From Microbacterium oryzae (GTDB taxonomy: Bacteria; Actinomycetota; Actinomycetes; Actinomycetales; Microbacteriaceae), in the NCBI RefSeq assembly GCF_030406385.1, contig NZ_JAUEPM010000008.1, forward strand, positions 83,537 through 147,536: 64,000 nt of DNA. Reading direction: 5' to 3'. The position numbers and the translations under genes were made by a program. Below the pieces are notes generated by a model. The model was given only the letters and a program-made list of their open reading frames with translations. It did not search any database and was not told the origin of the DNA. Shown here piece after piece: positions 43,463 through 51,545 of this stretch. The stretch's first letter is position 1; each line of letters starts with the position of its first letter.

Positions 43463-44359
43463 GTGAGCGCGAAGAAGAGCCTGTCGCCGGCCGAGCATGT
43501 TGAGCTTCTCGCCAGCCGAGGCTTGGCCATTCAGGACCCCGCCGACTGCGAGTCGTTCCTCAGAGCTCACAACTACTACCGGTTCTCGGGGTACGCGCGG
43601 TACTTCCAACGCGCGCCGCACTACGGCGACAACCAGTTCAAACAGGGCACCTCGTTTGATGCGATCCGTAACGTGTATACGGGCGATGCGGAGCTGCGGA
43701 CCGTCCTCGCCGGGGCACTGGCTGATGCTGAGCTAGTCTTACGGACCCACTTCACGCGTGTCATCGCCGACTCGTACTCGCCGTACGGGCGCTACCTGCA
43801 GGACGACTTCTACACCGAAGTCGGCCAAGGCGAGCGCACGATCGATGCATGCATGCGCGACATCGAGCGGAGCAAGGACCGGCACATCCGCCGCTTCCTC
43901 GACAACGGTGACCCGCTGCCGGTGTGGTCCGCAGTCGAGGCATGGTCGTTCGGCACACTGTCGAAGGCAATCGAGCGCGCAGACGGCGGCGCAGTAGCTG
44001 ATGCGGTCGCCTCCAGCATGGGCGTCGCTAAGGCGGGGTTTGCCTACCGTGTGCGAGCGCTGGTGTATCTGCGCAATCGCTGCGCCCACCACAGCAGGCT
44101 CTGGAACCACTCCGTGCTCGACGCCGGCCCGACGCCGAACAACGTCCGTGTGAAGGCCAAGCGCGTCGCTGGTCAGTTCGAGCCGCGATCCGTGCTCGAC
44201 GTGGTCGCCAGCCTCGATGACATCGTGACCCGCGCGTACGGAGCAGTTGCTGCTCCGGCCGTGCTCCCAATGCTCGTTGCGCAGCACGGCGCCGGCTCGC
44301 TCGTCATGAAGGGGCTCGCAGCGCCGATATCGCCGCGCGACAGCAACAACCACAGCTGA
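43463..44359 (+). CDS. Abi_2 (AbiD/AbiF) family phage-defence protein
   Basis: A 298-residue protein, GTG start 13 bases after the leader hairpin tail. KSLSPAEHVELLASRGLAIQ, LRAHNYYRFSGYARYFQRAP and later LVYLRNRCAHHSRLWNHSVL are the Abi_2 signatures; the C-terminal RxxxxH-type motif (RNRCAHH) is the likely HEPN ribonuclease site. Abi_2 proteins abort phage infection. Regulation probably runs through the structured leader. Confidence 0.88.
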   Translation: MSAKKSLSPAEHVELLASRGLAIQDPADCESFLRAHNYYRFSGYARYFQRAPHYGDNQFKQGTSFDAIRNVYTGDAELRTVLAGALADAELVLRTHFTRVIADSYSPYGRYLQDDFYTEVGQGERTIDACMRDIERSKDRHIRRFLDNGDPLPVWSAVEAWSFGTLSKAIERADGGAVADAVASSMGVAKAGFAYRVRALVYLRNRCAHHSRLWNHSVLDAGPTPNNVRVKAKRVAGQFEPRSVLDVVASLDDIVTRAYGAVAAPAVLPMLVAQHGAGSLVMKGLAAPISPRDSNNHS

Positions 44360-44687
44360 TTTAGCGCGTTCCGGACGGTCCGCTGCTTCGGCGTGGGCAC
44401 CGCGAGTCGCGTGGGAGTCCTCTCCCCCTCGGCTACCCGCTTCCTGCTCTCTCATGATGGCCTGCGGATAGCTTCAGAGCCTGTAGCGTTTGAGGCACCT
44501 TCACCGGGCAATTTTGCGGGACAGGTATACGGGAATCGAGCCGGTCAGACGGCACTTCGAATCCTCGGCCCGCCCGACGGTCGAAGCGCGCGTAGCGGTG
44601 AACCACCGGCTATCGATACACCGTCCGACCATCTCACGGGGGCCCCAGCCGGATGAACCCTTTGACCCTCGCTAGTACATTCGTAGG
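44360..44687. other. Gap holding palindromic site A
   Basis: No gene seen in these 328 bases. It contains one copy of the boundary palindrome (44498-44523) and nothing else that I can support. Confidence 0.5.
44498..44523 (-). repeat. Boundary palindrome, site A (diverged)
   Basis: On the minus strand this reads TGTCCCG, then a diverged centre, then CCGGTGAAGG, sharing both words of the repeat family found at 45205-48974 and 62642-63676. It lies upstream of the GNAT gene. Confidence 0.55.
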
Positions 44688-45143
44688 GTGAAGGTGCGCC
44701 TGCTCGACGTCGATGACTCTGCCGCTCTCGTTCCCCTCCTCGACCAGCTCGGGTATCCGTCTTCGGAACAGGCCATCCGTGATCGCCTCGAGTTCCTACT
44801 GTCCGACGCCGCGGTCGGCTGCTGGGTCGCTGAAGACGACGCCGGGCTCGCGGGCCTGCTAACCGGCCAGCTCAGCCGGAGCATCGAGACCGACGGGCCG
44901 ACAGCACGTCTGACGGCGCTCGTCGTCGACGAACGCGCGCGTGGGCAAGGGACGGCGCGGCTGCTGACGGCAGCGTTCGAGGACTGGGCACGAAGCAATG
45001 GCGCTACCAAGGCCGGGCTGAGTTCGAACACGAGCCGTGCAGACGCGCATTCTGCGTACCGGAAGCTCGGGTGGACCAACACGGCGTTGGGCTTCACCAA
45101 GGATCTCTCCGACCCCGGCGCAGTGGATGAGGCAGTGGCGTGA
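44688..45143 (+). CDS. GNAT N-acetyltransferase
   Basis: A 151-residue acetyltransferase, GTG start. VRLLDVDDSAALVPLLDQLG is the usual N-terminus; LTALVVDERARGQGTARLLT is the acetyl-CoA loop (R/Q-x-x-G-x-G/A), and SNTSRADAHSAYRKLGW follows. It sits alone between palindromic sites A and B. Acceptor unknown. Confidence 0.88.
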   Translation: MKVRLLDVDDSAALVPLLDQLGYPSSEQAIRDRLEFLLSDAAVGCWVAEDDAGLAGLLTGQLSRSIETDGPTARLTALVVDERARGQGTARLLTAAFEDWARSNGATKAGLSSNTSRADAHSAYRKLGWTNTALGFTKDLSDPGAVDEAVA

Positions 45144-45204
45144 GTGGATTGATCGCGGTGAGCGGGGCCCAAGCAGATGAGGGCACGGACCGCCCCCCGA
45201 AATC

Positions 45205-45233
45205 AGTCCGGTGAAGGATCCTTCACCGGGACA
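45205..45233. repeat. Boundary palindrome, site B
   Basis: CCGGTGAAGGA-TCCTTCACCGG is a perfect 22-bp palindrome (45208-45229) followed by GACA. It is the symmetrical form of the family, as if two left arms were joined. Confidence 0.75.
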
Positions 45234-45289
45234 GGCACGGCGGAGTCTCACGGACCGACGTCGTCAGAAGGCTTCCGCCTTAGCGCAAA

Positions 45290-46012
45290 GTGCCCGAGAC
45301 TGACCGGGTGCAATACGTCGAAGTAGCTCCCGAAAACATGCCTGACCCGCGCGTCGAGGCGCTCGAGAAGCTGCGTGAAATGCCAGTGCCCGCGATGACG
45401 CTCATCCCACAGCCTCATGCGGAGCTGTCGGACCTTCCTGGTATCCAACAGAGCCGGGACAGTCGCGGGATAAGCGAAATGTCCGTCAGCTTCAGTTACA
45501 CACTCATTCGCAACCCGGAGGACCGGTCGTCGCCCGAGAACCTCACCACGCTCGATGAGGACACGAAGCGGGCGCTCGACGAGTTCCCGTCCTCATCGTC
45601 CCGGCCGGAATGGCTCACCGAGCTAACGGAGCAGCTGCGCTACCCGCGACTTTGGGAAGCTGTGCGCACGAGTTGGTTCCGGGATGAGACCGACTATTCC
45701 ACGCCCGATGCCGTCTTAGTCGAGCACGTGAACCACGTCCTGCGAAACAGCTACCGAGCCGAGCGCGGGCTGGAGGGCCGTGCGGGAAGCCTGCCTCCTG
45801 CTCCCGATGTCACGACACGTGCAGTCCAGCACCACGGGTCGCTGACGCTGGAAGGCGTTCCTCTCAACGCCCTCGTCGTCGACACGGACCCGCACGTCTA
45901 CGCCATCGGTGCAACGACACGCAATGGCGGCATCGTCACCGTCGTTCTCCCGCGTGAGGAAATTGAACGCATCCAGGTCGAGCTTCAGGCACACCTCCCA
46001 ACCGTCCGATAG
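45290..46012 (+). CDS. Hypothetical protein (palindrome-bounded unit b)
   Basis: A 240-residue soluble protein, GTG start. N-terminal VEVAPENMPDPRVEALEKLR, a helical middle (LRYPRLWEAVRTSWF) and a C-terminal beta-rich part (VYAIGATTRNGGIVTVVLPR). I do not recognise a family. Its TAG stop lies inside palindromic site C, so the last codons (TVR) come from the repeat arm. Confidence 0.7.
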   Translation: MPETDRVQYVEVAPENMPDPRVEALEKLREMPVPAMTLIPQPHAELSDLPGIQQSRDSRGISEMSVSFSYTLIRNPEDRSSPENLTTLDEDTKRALDEFPSSSSRPEWLTELTEQLRYPRLWEAVRTSWFRDETDYSTPDAVLVEHVNHVLRNSYRAERGLEGRAGSLPPAPDVTTRAVQHHGSLTLEGVPLNALVVDTDPHVYAIGATTRNGGIVTVVLPREEIERIQVELQAHLPTVR

Positions 46013-46031
46013 ACAATCCTTCACCGGTACA
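46002..46031 (-). repeat. Boundary palindrome, site C
   Basis: Minus strand reads TGTACCGGTGAAGGATTGTC then TATCGGACGG, matching the consensus arms TGTCCCGGTGAAGG and TCTATCGGGACG. The stop codon of the 45290-46012 gene is within it. Confidence 0.8.
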
Positions 46032-46081
46032 TCTCGGCGGCGTCTCTCGACTACGAGCCGCGATGAGCGCAGGGTGGATGC

Positions 46082-46333
46082 ATGAGCTCACCCGACTGGA
46101 CGATCGACTACAGCACCATGCCCCTCGGGCTGTCACAAGAACAACGCGAGTTGCTGGACGAGATCGAACGGACGCTGCTTTCCTTCGGTCAACGACCCGC
46201 CGATCCTCAGTTGGCGATCGCGGCGGTGGCACCGCTCGTGACGGCACTTGCTGCGACGGGACTAGCTGCCGAGCAAATCGCCGACAACTCTCGCATCCGG
46301 CCCGCCGCAGTCAAGGAGATCCTGTCCCGTTAG
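46082..46333 (+). CDS. Small hypothetical protein (palindrome-bounded unit c)
   Basis: An 83-residue, mostly helical protein: LSQEQRELLDEIERTLLSFG and LVTALAATGLAAEQIADNSR. The end (IADNSRIRPAAVKEILSR) looks like a helix-turn-helix. AGGGTGG lies upstream of the ATG. Its TAG stop lies inside palindromic site D. Confidence 0.65.
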   Translation: MSSPDWTIDYSTMPLGLSQEQRELLDEIERTLLSFGQRPADPQLAIAAVAPLVTALAATGLAAEQIADNSRIRPAAVKEILSR

Positions 46334-46352
46334 AGAATCGTCTATCGGGACA
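46323..46352 (+). repeat. Boundary palindrome, site D
   Basis: TGTCCCG, 16 bases, CGGGACA. The centre differs from the consensus (TTAGAGAATC) but the right half GTCTATCGGGACA is exact. The stop of the 46082-46333 gene is within the left arm. Confidence 0.8.
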
Positions 46353-46687
46353 CCTTGTCGAACTCGACCTCGGCCATCTGCGACAGCCCCTTTCTGTCGC
46401 CCTCCGAAGCCAACTCGGCGCGCCGTGTCACTTCTCGTTCTTGCGACGGAAGGAGAACCGGCTGTGGTGAAACCAGCTGGCTACGGCGGAGAACACGGTG
46501 AAGGCCAGCTGCGCGACGATCTTGTCCCATCCGAGCAGAAGCGTGAGCGGTGGGACAAGCGCGATGTTCAGCACGAACGTTCCGACGTAGAACAGTAGAA
46601 ACCGAGATAGGTCCAGCCAGAGGTGTCCGCTTACTTGGAAGACGAGCTTCCGATACAGGACGAATGCACTCAGCACGCTGGAGGCAG

Positions 46688-48141
46688 GGCGGATTCAATC
46701 GGTCGTCGCAACACCTCGTGATCGTGGAGGTGTCAGATGGTTCGTCGTCAGCAGGCAGCGGATCGGGCGATCCGGCCGAAGCTTCGGTCGCCTGGTCATC
46801 CAAAGTTCCAACGGCACGTCGAGGCGGCGTTCTGGGCGGAGATCGCCAAGGGACTGTTGCCCATCGAGGCTGCTGCCGTGGTCGGCGTGGCGCAAGCGGT
46901 CGGTCAGCGGTGGTTCCGCAACGCTGGCGGCATGCCGCCGTTCGATCTGAAGTTCAAGCCAACAGGGCGCTATCTGTCGTTCGCTGAGCGGGAGGAGATC
47001 GCGCTCCTGCGTGCTCAGGGAAGCGGGGTGCGTGAGATCGCCCGGACTATAGGCCGTGACCCGGGAACGATCTCCCGAGAGCTGCGCCGCAATGCGGCCG
47101 TCCGCTACGGAAGTCGCGGGTATCGAGCATCGGTCGCGCAATGGAAGGCCGACATGGCCGCGAAGCGTCCGAAGGTCGCGAAGCTGGTCACGAACGTCCG
47201 GTTGCATGCCTACGTCCACGAGCGGCTATCCGGGCAGATCACGACGTGCGATGGCAAGGTGATCGTTGGTCCCGAGCCTCCGCGGTTCACGGGGATCAAC
47301 AAGCCACACCGCAAGCACCGCCGGTGGTCGACGGCGTGGAGTCCGGAGCAGATCAGCAACCGACTCAAGGTCGACTTCCCAGATGACGAGTCCATGCGCA
47401 TCAGCCATGAGGCGATCTACCAGTCGCTCTACATTCAGGGCCGAGGCGCGCTCAAACGCGAGCTCGTCTGGTGTCTGCGCACCGGCCGGGCACTACGCGC
47501 ACCGCGGGAACGGTCACGTCGTAAGACGTGGGCCCATGTCACTCCCGGAACTCTGATCAGCGAACGTCCCGCAGAAGCTGAGGACCGCGCTGTTCCCGGC
47601 CATTGGGAAGGGGATCTGCTGATCGGGCTCGAGCGCTCAGCGATCGGCACCGTCGTCGACCGCGCGACCAGGTTCACCATGCTGGTCCACCTTCCGCGCG
47701 AGGAGGGATACCGGCACAAGGAGACACCTAAGAACGGCCCCGCACTGGCCGGCTATGGCGCGATCACGATGAAGAACGCGCTGGCGAGCACGATGTCGAC
47801 ACTTCCCGCCCAACTGGCGAGGTCGTTGACCTGGGATCGCGGCAAGGAGATGTCCGCTCACGCGAAGTTCACGGTCGAGACCGGCATCCCGGTGTTCTTC
47901 GCCGATCCGCAGTCGCCTTGGCAGCGCGGCACGAACGAGAACACCAACGGGCTGCTGCGTCAGTTCTTCCCCAAGGGCACCGATCTGTCTTGCTGGTCGG
48001 CCGAGGAGATCGAAGCCGTCGCTCACGCGCTGAACACCAGACCCCGCAAATCGCTGGACTGGAAGACCCCCGCCGAGGCGTTCAACGAGCAGCTACTCTT
48101 GCTCCAACAAGGCGGTGTTGCATCGACCGGTTGAACCTGGT
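46688..48141 (+). mobile_element. Complete IS30-family insertion sequence (1454 bp)
   Basis: The ends form imperfect inverted repeats of about 28 bp: left GGCGGATTCAATCGGTCGTC then GCAACACC; right, read inward, ACCAGGTTCAACCGGTCGAT then GCAACACC. The element is flanked by CAG at 46685-46687 and 48142-48144, a 3-bp target duplication. That boundary is supported because deleting the element and one CAG puts the interrupted gtrA-like gene back in frame. Confidence 0.88.
46737..48134 (+). CDS. IS30-family transposase
   Basis: This 465-residue DDE transposase fills the IS. An N-terminal helix-turn-helix (YLSFAEREEIALLRAQGSGV then REIARTIGRDPGTISRELRR) binds the ends. The catalytic core has the DDE residues in GHWEGDLLIG, SLTWDRGKEM and QRGTNENTNGLLRQFFPKG. 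The frame is intact, so the element may still move. A decayed relative of its left end is at 41126. Confidence 0.95.
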   Translation: MVRRQQAADRAIRPKLRSPGHPKFQRHVEAAFWAEIAKGLLPIEAAAVVGVAQAVGQRWFRNAGGMPPFDLKFKPTGRYLSFAEREEIALLRAQGSGVREIARTIGRDPGTISRELRRNAAVRYGSRGYRASVAQWKADMAAKRPKVAKLVTNVRLHAYVHERLSGQITTCDGKVIVGPEPPRFTGINKPHRKHRRWSTAWSPEQISNRLKVDFPDDESMRISHEAIYQSLYIQGRGALKRELVWCLRTGRALRAPRERSRRKTWAHVTPGTLISERPAEAEDRAVPGHWEGDLLIGLERSAIGTVVDRATRFTMLVHLPREEGYRHKETPKNGPALAGYGAITMKNALASTMSTLPAQLARSLTWDRGKEMSAHAKFTVETGIPVFFADPQSPWQRGTNENTNGLLRQFFPKGTDLSCWSAEEIEAVAHALNTRPRKSLDWKTPAEAFNEQLLLLQQGGVASTG

Positions 48142-48463
48142 CAGTTGCGCAGGCGATGATGGCAAACACGCTCCAAGCTGGGCCATCCGGCCACCACGCG
48201 TCGAACAGGAACGTGAACAGGACGAACCACAAGAACCCGACCGCAGTGTTGACGCCGCCGACGATGAGGAACGCAAGACGGCGGTCTCGGACGAGGCGCA
48301 GAAGCGGTCCATCAGGGCCGCTCATCCCGGCGACTCGATCGCTCGCGCGGACTTTCAGCGGCTCCTTCATGGAGCCTCCAGGATAGGACAGCACCAACGG
48401 CATCCCCTGCGACTGGCTTGAAGCCGACGTGAAGGCGAAGGAGCAGGCCGAAACCGGAGTCAG

Positions 48464-48493
48464 TGTCCCGGTGAAGGATCGTCTATCGGGACG
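48464..48493 (+). repeat. Boundary palindrome, site E (consensus form)
   Basis: TGTCCCGGTGAAGGATC then GTCTATCGGGACG: 30 bp, arms TGTCCCG and CGGGACG. The stop of the minus-strand gene 48483-48878 lies within it (CGATAG on the minus strand). Confidence 0.85.
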
Positions 48494-48878
48494 ATTCCTC
48501 CAGCGCGATTTGTGCGGGCACCGAGTCGGGCGGGAGTCTGTCACCGAACCATCCGACGCGTTCGCCTGTCGGCACGAGCTCGTGTAGCCAGGGTGAAGGG
48601 CGCTCCTGGCCCATACCCGACGGCTCACCGATCTCGACGATCATCGCGGACGCGAGGTCGTCGGGACTGTTCGAGTCGAAAGCTCCATGCAGCCAGCGCA
48701 TGTCGAAGATGTGCCCCGAGAGGGTGAATGCCGGACGCTCTCGATAGATGACGATGGCGTAGCGGTCATCGACATACGCGAGCACTTCGATACGCAGCGG
48801 CGGCCAGCGCTTCGCTGCGCGCTCCATCGCGCGCAGGAAGAGCACCACCGGAGGCTCGGGATTCGCCTCGCTCACCAT
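48483..48878 (-). CDS. Hypothetical protein (palindrome-bounded unit e)
   Basis: A 131-residue soluble protein, ATG start with GGGGAG upstream. It contains LRIEVLAYVDDRYAIVIYRE and HIFDMRWLHGAFDSNSPDDL, then ERVGWFGDRLPP. No domain recognised. Its last residues (SSR) and stop come from palindromic site E, at the same relative position as in genes 45290-46012 and 46082-46333. Confidence 0.7.
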   Translation of the reverse strand: MVSEANPEPPVVLFLRAMERAAKRWPPLRIEVLAYVDDRYAIVIYRERPAFTLSGHIFDMRWLHGAFDSNSPDDLASAMIVEIGEPSGMGQERPSPWLHELVPTGERVGWFGDRLPPDSVPAQIALEESSR

Positions 48879-48944
48879 CAGGAGCTCCCCTCGCCGCTCA
48901 AGATCCCCAAAGCACCGAGGATACCCAGCGCCGCGATCCTCGAG

Positions 48945-48974
48945 TGTCCCGGTGAAGGATCCTTCACATGGACA
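48945..48974 (+). repeat. Boundary palindrome, site F
   Basis: TGTCCCGGTGAAGGATCC then TTCACATGGACA; the left half is exact, the right half is of the symmetrical type seen in site B. Confidence 0.75.
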
Positions 48975-49009
48975 TTGCAGCCGGTAGCCTGAGCGGCATG
49001 CTGGCGGAG

Positions 49010-49190
49010 GTACGGGCGCACGATCTTGACCTCTCTACCCGTCGCCGCGGCTGTCGGGGCGTTACTCGGGGTGGCCATGTATCTCTCCGGCAACTCCGGG
49101 TATCACTCAGAGGGCGGCTGGGGAACGTTAGCTTCAAGAGTTCGGGGAGGTGCTCCGCACCTGGCGGAAGATCCACCGCCACGGTCACCG
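49010..49190 (+). pseudogene. Membrane-peptide fragment joined to an Xre gene fragment
   Basis: From about 49010 one plus-strand frame reads a hydrophobic segment, LPVAAAVGALLGVAMYLSG, then GYHSEGGWG. At 49131 the DNA becomes a copy of the xre gene at 51078: GCTTCAAGAG through CACCGC encodes LQEFGEVLRTWRKIHR in another frame, matching LQELGELLRTWRKIHRL of the intact gene. Neither piece is complete, so this is a recombination scar. Confidence 0.6.
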
Positions 49191-49200
49191 TAGGTCGTCC

Positions 49201-50949
49201 TCACAGTTGCGGCTCGCCGCGATCGCGTGGGGCATCGGTACCAGCGTGACCGTCACCAAGTCCATAACGATCGAGCTTGAGCTCCCGCAGCTCAGGGTTC
49301 CTCTTGAACATCGCCTGACGACCTGGCCTGTGATCGTTCTCTGCTCTGGCGAATGGGGCGTCCGCGGCGGAGTCTGCGGCGATGTCCAGCCATGACGACG
49401 CGGCGTTGCCTTCCTCGCTCATCTCCTCGAAGGTCGGAACTGGAAGCTCGTCGACTTCTCCCGGGTGAAGGATTCTGAGGTACTTGCCTCGGCGCTCGGC
49501 GACGCCGGCTTCGTACATCGCGTCGGTGACGAGGCAGTATCTGCTGCCGTCCTTCATCGTCGAGAAATCGCCGACGGAGACCCAGCGCTGCGCGTGCTCG
49601 AGAACGCGGTGCAGTCCCTCGGGGCCGAGATCGGCGGTCGCCCTGGTCAGCGCCGAGAGGTAGTCGGTGCGCAGGACCGTCGGGACGATGATCCGGTGCT
49701 GGCCGGCTGCGACGAGCTCGCCGTTCATCGCGATGCGCGCGGAGCGCCCGTTGCCGTCGACGAACGGGTGGACCTCGCTGACGAGGAACATCATGTACAC
49801 GGCGCGCTGGAACGGATCCGTGAGGATCTGTCCCTCCTCCCATCCGGCGCGCAGGGTTCCCGGCACCTGGTCGGGGTCGACGAACGTCGTCATCCCGGCT
49901 CTGTTGGCCCCCTGCTTCCACATTCCCGGGAGCTTGTCGGGGCGGCCGGCCATGACGACGCGGTGGCGGTCGCGGAGCATGTCCATGAACTCAGCGGCGT
50001 CTGTGGGAACGCGGTGCATCTCCGTCTCGTCGGAGATGATCTGCCAGGTGCCGCGCATGTCGTGGGCGTCCTCAGGCTTGCCGACGTCCTCGCCGGCGAA
50101 CACCACGCGCTCGGCCTCGTCGACGGTCAGCGTCGAGCCCTCGATGTAGTTGGAGAAGTACGCCTCGTAGAACGCCACGTACTTCATACGAGAGACGTCC
50201 TCGACGTAGCGCTGCACGAGCTTCTGCCGCGACAGATCCTCCGCGATTTGCCTGAAGCGGATCATGCGCTGGACGTCGTAGGACTCCCTGCGCTGCGCGG
50301 CCTTCATCGCACGACTCGTCGTGTCGACCGTGTTCCGCTCCCCACGAGCCGCTTCGACGAACACCTTGATGGAGGCGGCGGCGACCTTGTTCACGTCACG
50401 AGACACCGCCTCCAGGATGTTGTCGACCTGCGAACGCGTGGACGTCGTGACCATCCGGACGACCTGGTCGTGAAGCTCTTCGCGGGTCAGGCGGCGGCGC
50501 ACGGCGCCCGGCCGGCCGCGCTGCTCGGCGTTGTCGATGAGGGCTCGGGCAGGGCTCGATGCATAGAGCTTTCCCTGGAGATCGAGGGGTTGGTCATCCA
50601 CGCGACGGTGGCTCTTGTTGCCATCCGGGTAGATCGTGAGTCCGGGAAGCTCCAAAGGTGACACGCGGGGGTGGCTGACGAACAGCTCCCCGTCCACCGG
50701 GCGGAGGGTGAACCCCGAGCGCTCCGAGATGACGGCCGTCGGCAGAAGGCGTCCGACGATCTCCTGCCACTTCGCGGCGACGATGTCCTCGGGGGCTGAG
50801 CCGACGGCATCGGTCCATACACCTCGAGCCAGTGGCATGATGAGGCCGTCCTGGACTCGTCGCTGACGGGCTCGCGTCGAGGTGAAGTCCTCAGCCAGGA
50901 AGATCTTGGCGGCATGGGGCGCGATGCGCGCACTTCGTCGGATATTCAT
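49201..50949 (-). CDS. AbiEi-like antitoxin domain fused to a Fic domain
   Basis: A 582-residue protein from ATG 50949 (AAGGGGTGG upstream). Residues 1-190 resemble the AbiEi winged-helix antitoxin: RQRRVQDGLIMPLARGVWTD, AVISERSGFTLRPVDGELFV. After a helical linker comes a Fic domain with the AMP-transfer motif HPFVDGNGRSAR near residues 386-397, catalytic His present. SNYIEGSTLT upstream may act as the inhibitory helix. The C-terminal 70 residues resemble a wHTH with a Met/Ser-rich segment. Fic enzymes AMPylate proteins; the N-terminal part may bind DNA and self-regulate. Confidence 0.85.
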   Translation of the reverse strand: MNIRRSARIAPHAAKIFLAEDFTSTRARQRRVQDGLIMPLARGVWTDAVGSAPEDIVAAKWQEIVGRLLPTAVISERSGFTLRPVDGELFVSHPRVSPLELPGLTIYPDGNKSHRRVDDQPLDLQGKLYASSPARALIDNAEQRGRPGAVRRRLTREELHDQVVRMVTTSTRSQVDNILEAVSRDVNKVAAASIKVFVEAARGERNTVDTTSRAMKAAQRRESYDVQRMIRFRQIAEDLSRQKLVQRYVEDVSRMKYVAFYEAYFSNYIEGSTLTVDEAERVVFAGEDVGKPEDAHDMRGTWQIISDETEMHRVPTDAAEFMDMLRDRHRVVMAGRPDKLPGMWKQGANRAGMTTFVDPDQVPGTLRAGWEEGQILTDPFQRAVYMMFLVSEVHPFVDGNGRSARIAMNGELVAAGQHRIIVPTVLRTDYLSALTRATADLGPEGLHRVLEHAQRWVSVGDFSTMKDGSRYCLVTDAMYEAGVAERRGKYLRILHPGEVDELPVPTFEEMSEEGNAASSWLDIAADSAADAPFARAENDHRPGRQAMFKRNPELRELKLDRYGLGDGHAGTDAPRDRGEPQL

Positions 50950-51077
50950 CGCTCGATCCACCCCTTGCGCGTAGTTCGCCACTAAATACTACGGCGTTAC
51001 CGCGTAGTTTGCGCCATAAATCTGCTCACGTGCCACCGCGCCGTCGCTCGCCTCTACCTAGCCATGATCGACTCGGC

Positions 51078-51374
51078 CTACAGTCGCACCCTCTCCGGAA
51101 GTCCGCGCTCGAGCATGGCGCGACCTCGATCAGTGGTCGCGGGGTCGAGAGCTCCCATCAGATACTGATCGATGCCGAGCACTTCCAGGACGGCGAAGAC
51201 GTTCTCGAACCTCACGCTGGCAGGGTCGGTTTCGATCGCTCGCAGAGTGTCCCGGGTGATTCCTGCTCGTTCGGCGACGACGCTCATCGGGAGGCGGTGA
51301 ATCTTCCGCCAGGTGCGGAGCAGCTCCCCGAGCTCTTGAAGCTTGCGGTCTCGACGGAGTGCGCGACGGGCCAT
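51078..51374 (-). CDS. Xre-family transcriptional regulator
   Basis: A 98-residue protein: LQELGELLRTWRKIHRLPMS then VVAERAGITRDTLRAIETDP is a full HTH, and FENVFAVLEVLGIDQYLMGA the dimer helix. It lies just upstream of the AbiEi-Fic gene on the same strand (129 bases) and is a likely regulator of it. A fragment of a second copy is at 49131. Confidence 0.88.
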   Translation of the reverse strand: MARRALRRDRKLQELGELLRTWRKIHRLPMSVVAERAGITRDTLRAIETDPASVRFENVFAVLEVLGIDQYLMGALDPATTDRGRAMLERGLPERVRL

Positions 51375-51545
51375 GAGATCATCCTCCTCGTGGATGCTTA
51401 CGGCGACTGTAGTCCCCGTTAACGCGTTTTGTGAGTACTGCGGTCATCGTTACGCCGCATCGAGGGTCTTGAGCAGCTTCCCACCAGTGCTAGATGACGG
51501 TGTAATTAGGGTGGTTTTGCGGGTGTAACCCCGTAGGCTGGGATC

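Larger units (their letters stand above)
46428..48370 (-). pseudogene. GtrA-like membrane protein gene split by an IS30 insertion
   Basis: The 5' part (48370-48145) reads LAFLIVGGVNTAVGFLWFVL and ends WSVFAIIACAT. The 3' part (46684-46428) reads SSVLSAFVLYRKLVFQVSG and ends HHSRFSFRRKNEK. Removing the IS and one copy of its 3-bp target duplication restores a single 161-residue frame with four membrane segments and the GtrA pattern. GtrA proteins are thought to flip or help transfer polyprenyl-linked sugars. The gene lies between palindromic sites D and E. Confidence 0.88.

Noticed and set aside
44540..44600. A possible tRNA 3' end (TTCGAATCC)
   Set aside because: The T-arm stem does not pair and no anticodon or acceptor stem can be found.
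44498..48974. A true integron cassette array
   Set aside because: The repeats lack the attC core and no integron-type tyrosine integrase is seen. I keep the cassette idea only as an analogy.
49465..50661. A 398-codon plus-strand frame opposite the Fic gene
   Set aside because: Antisense shadow; all recognisable motifs are in the minus-strand Fic frame.
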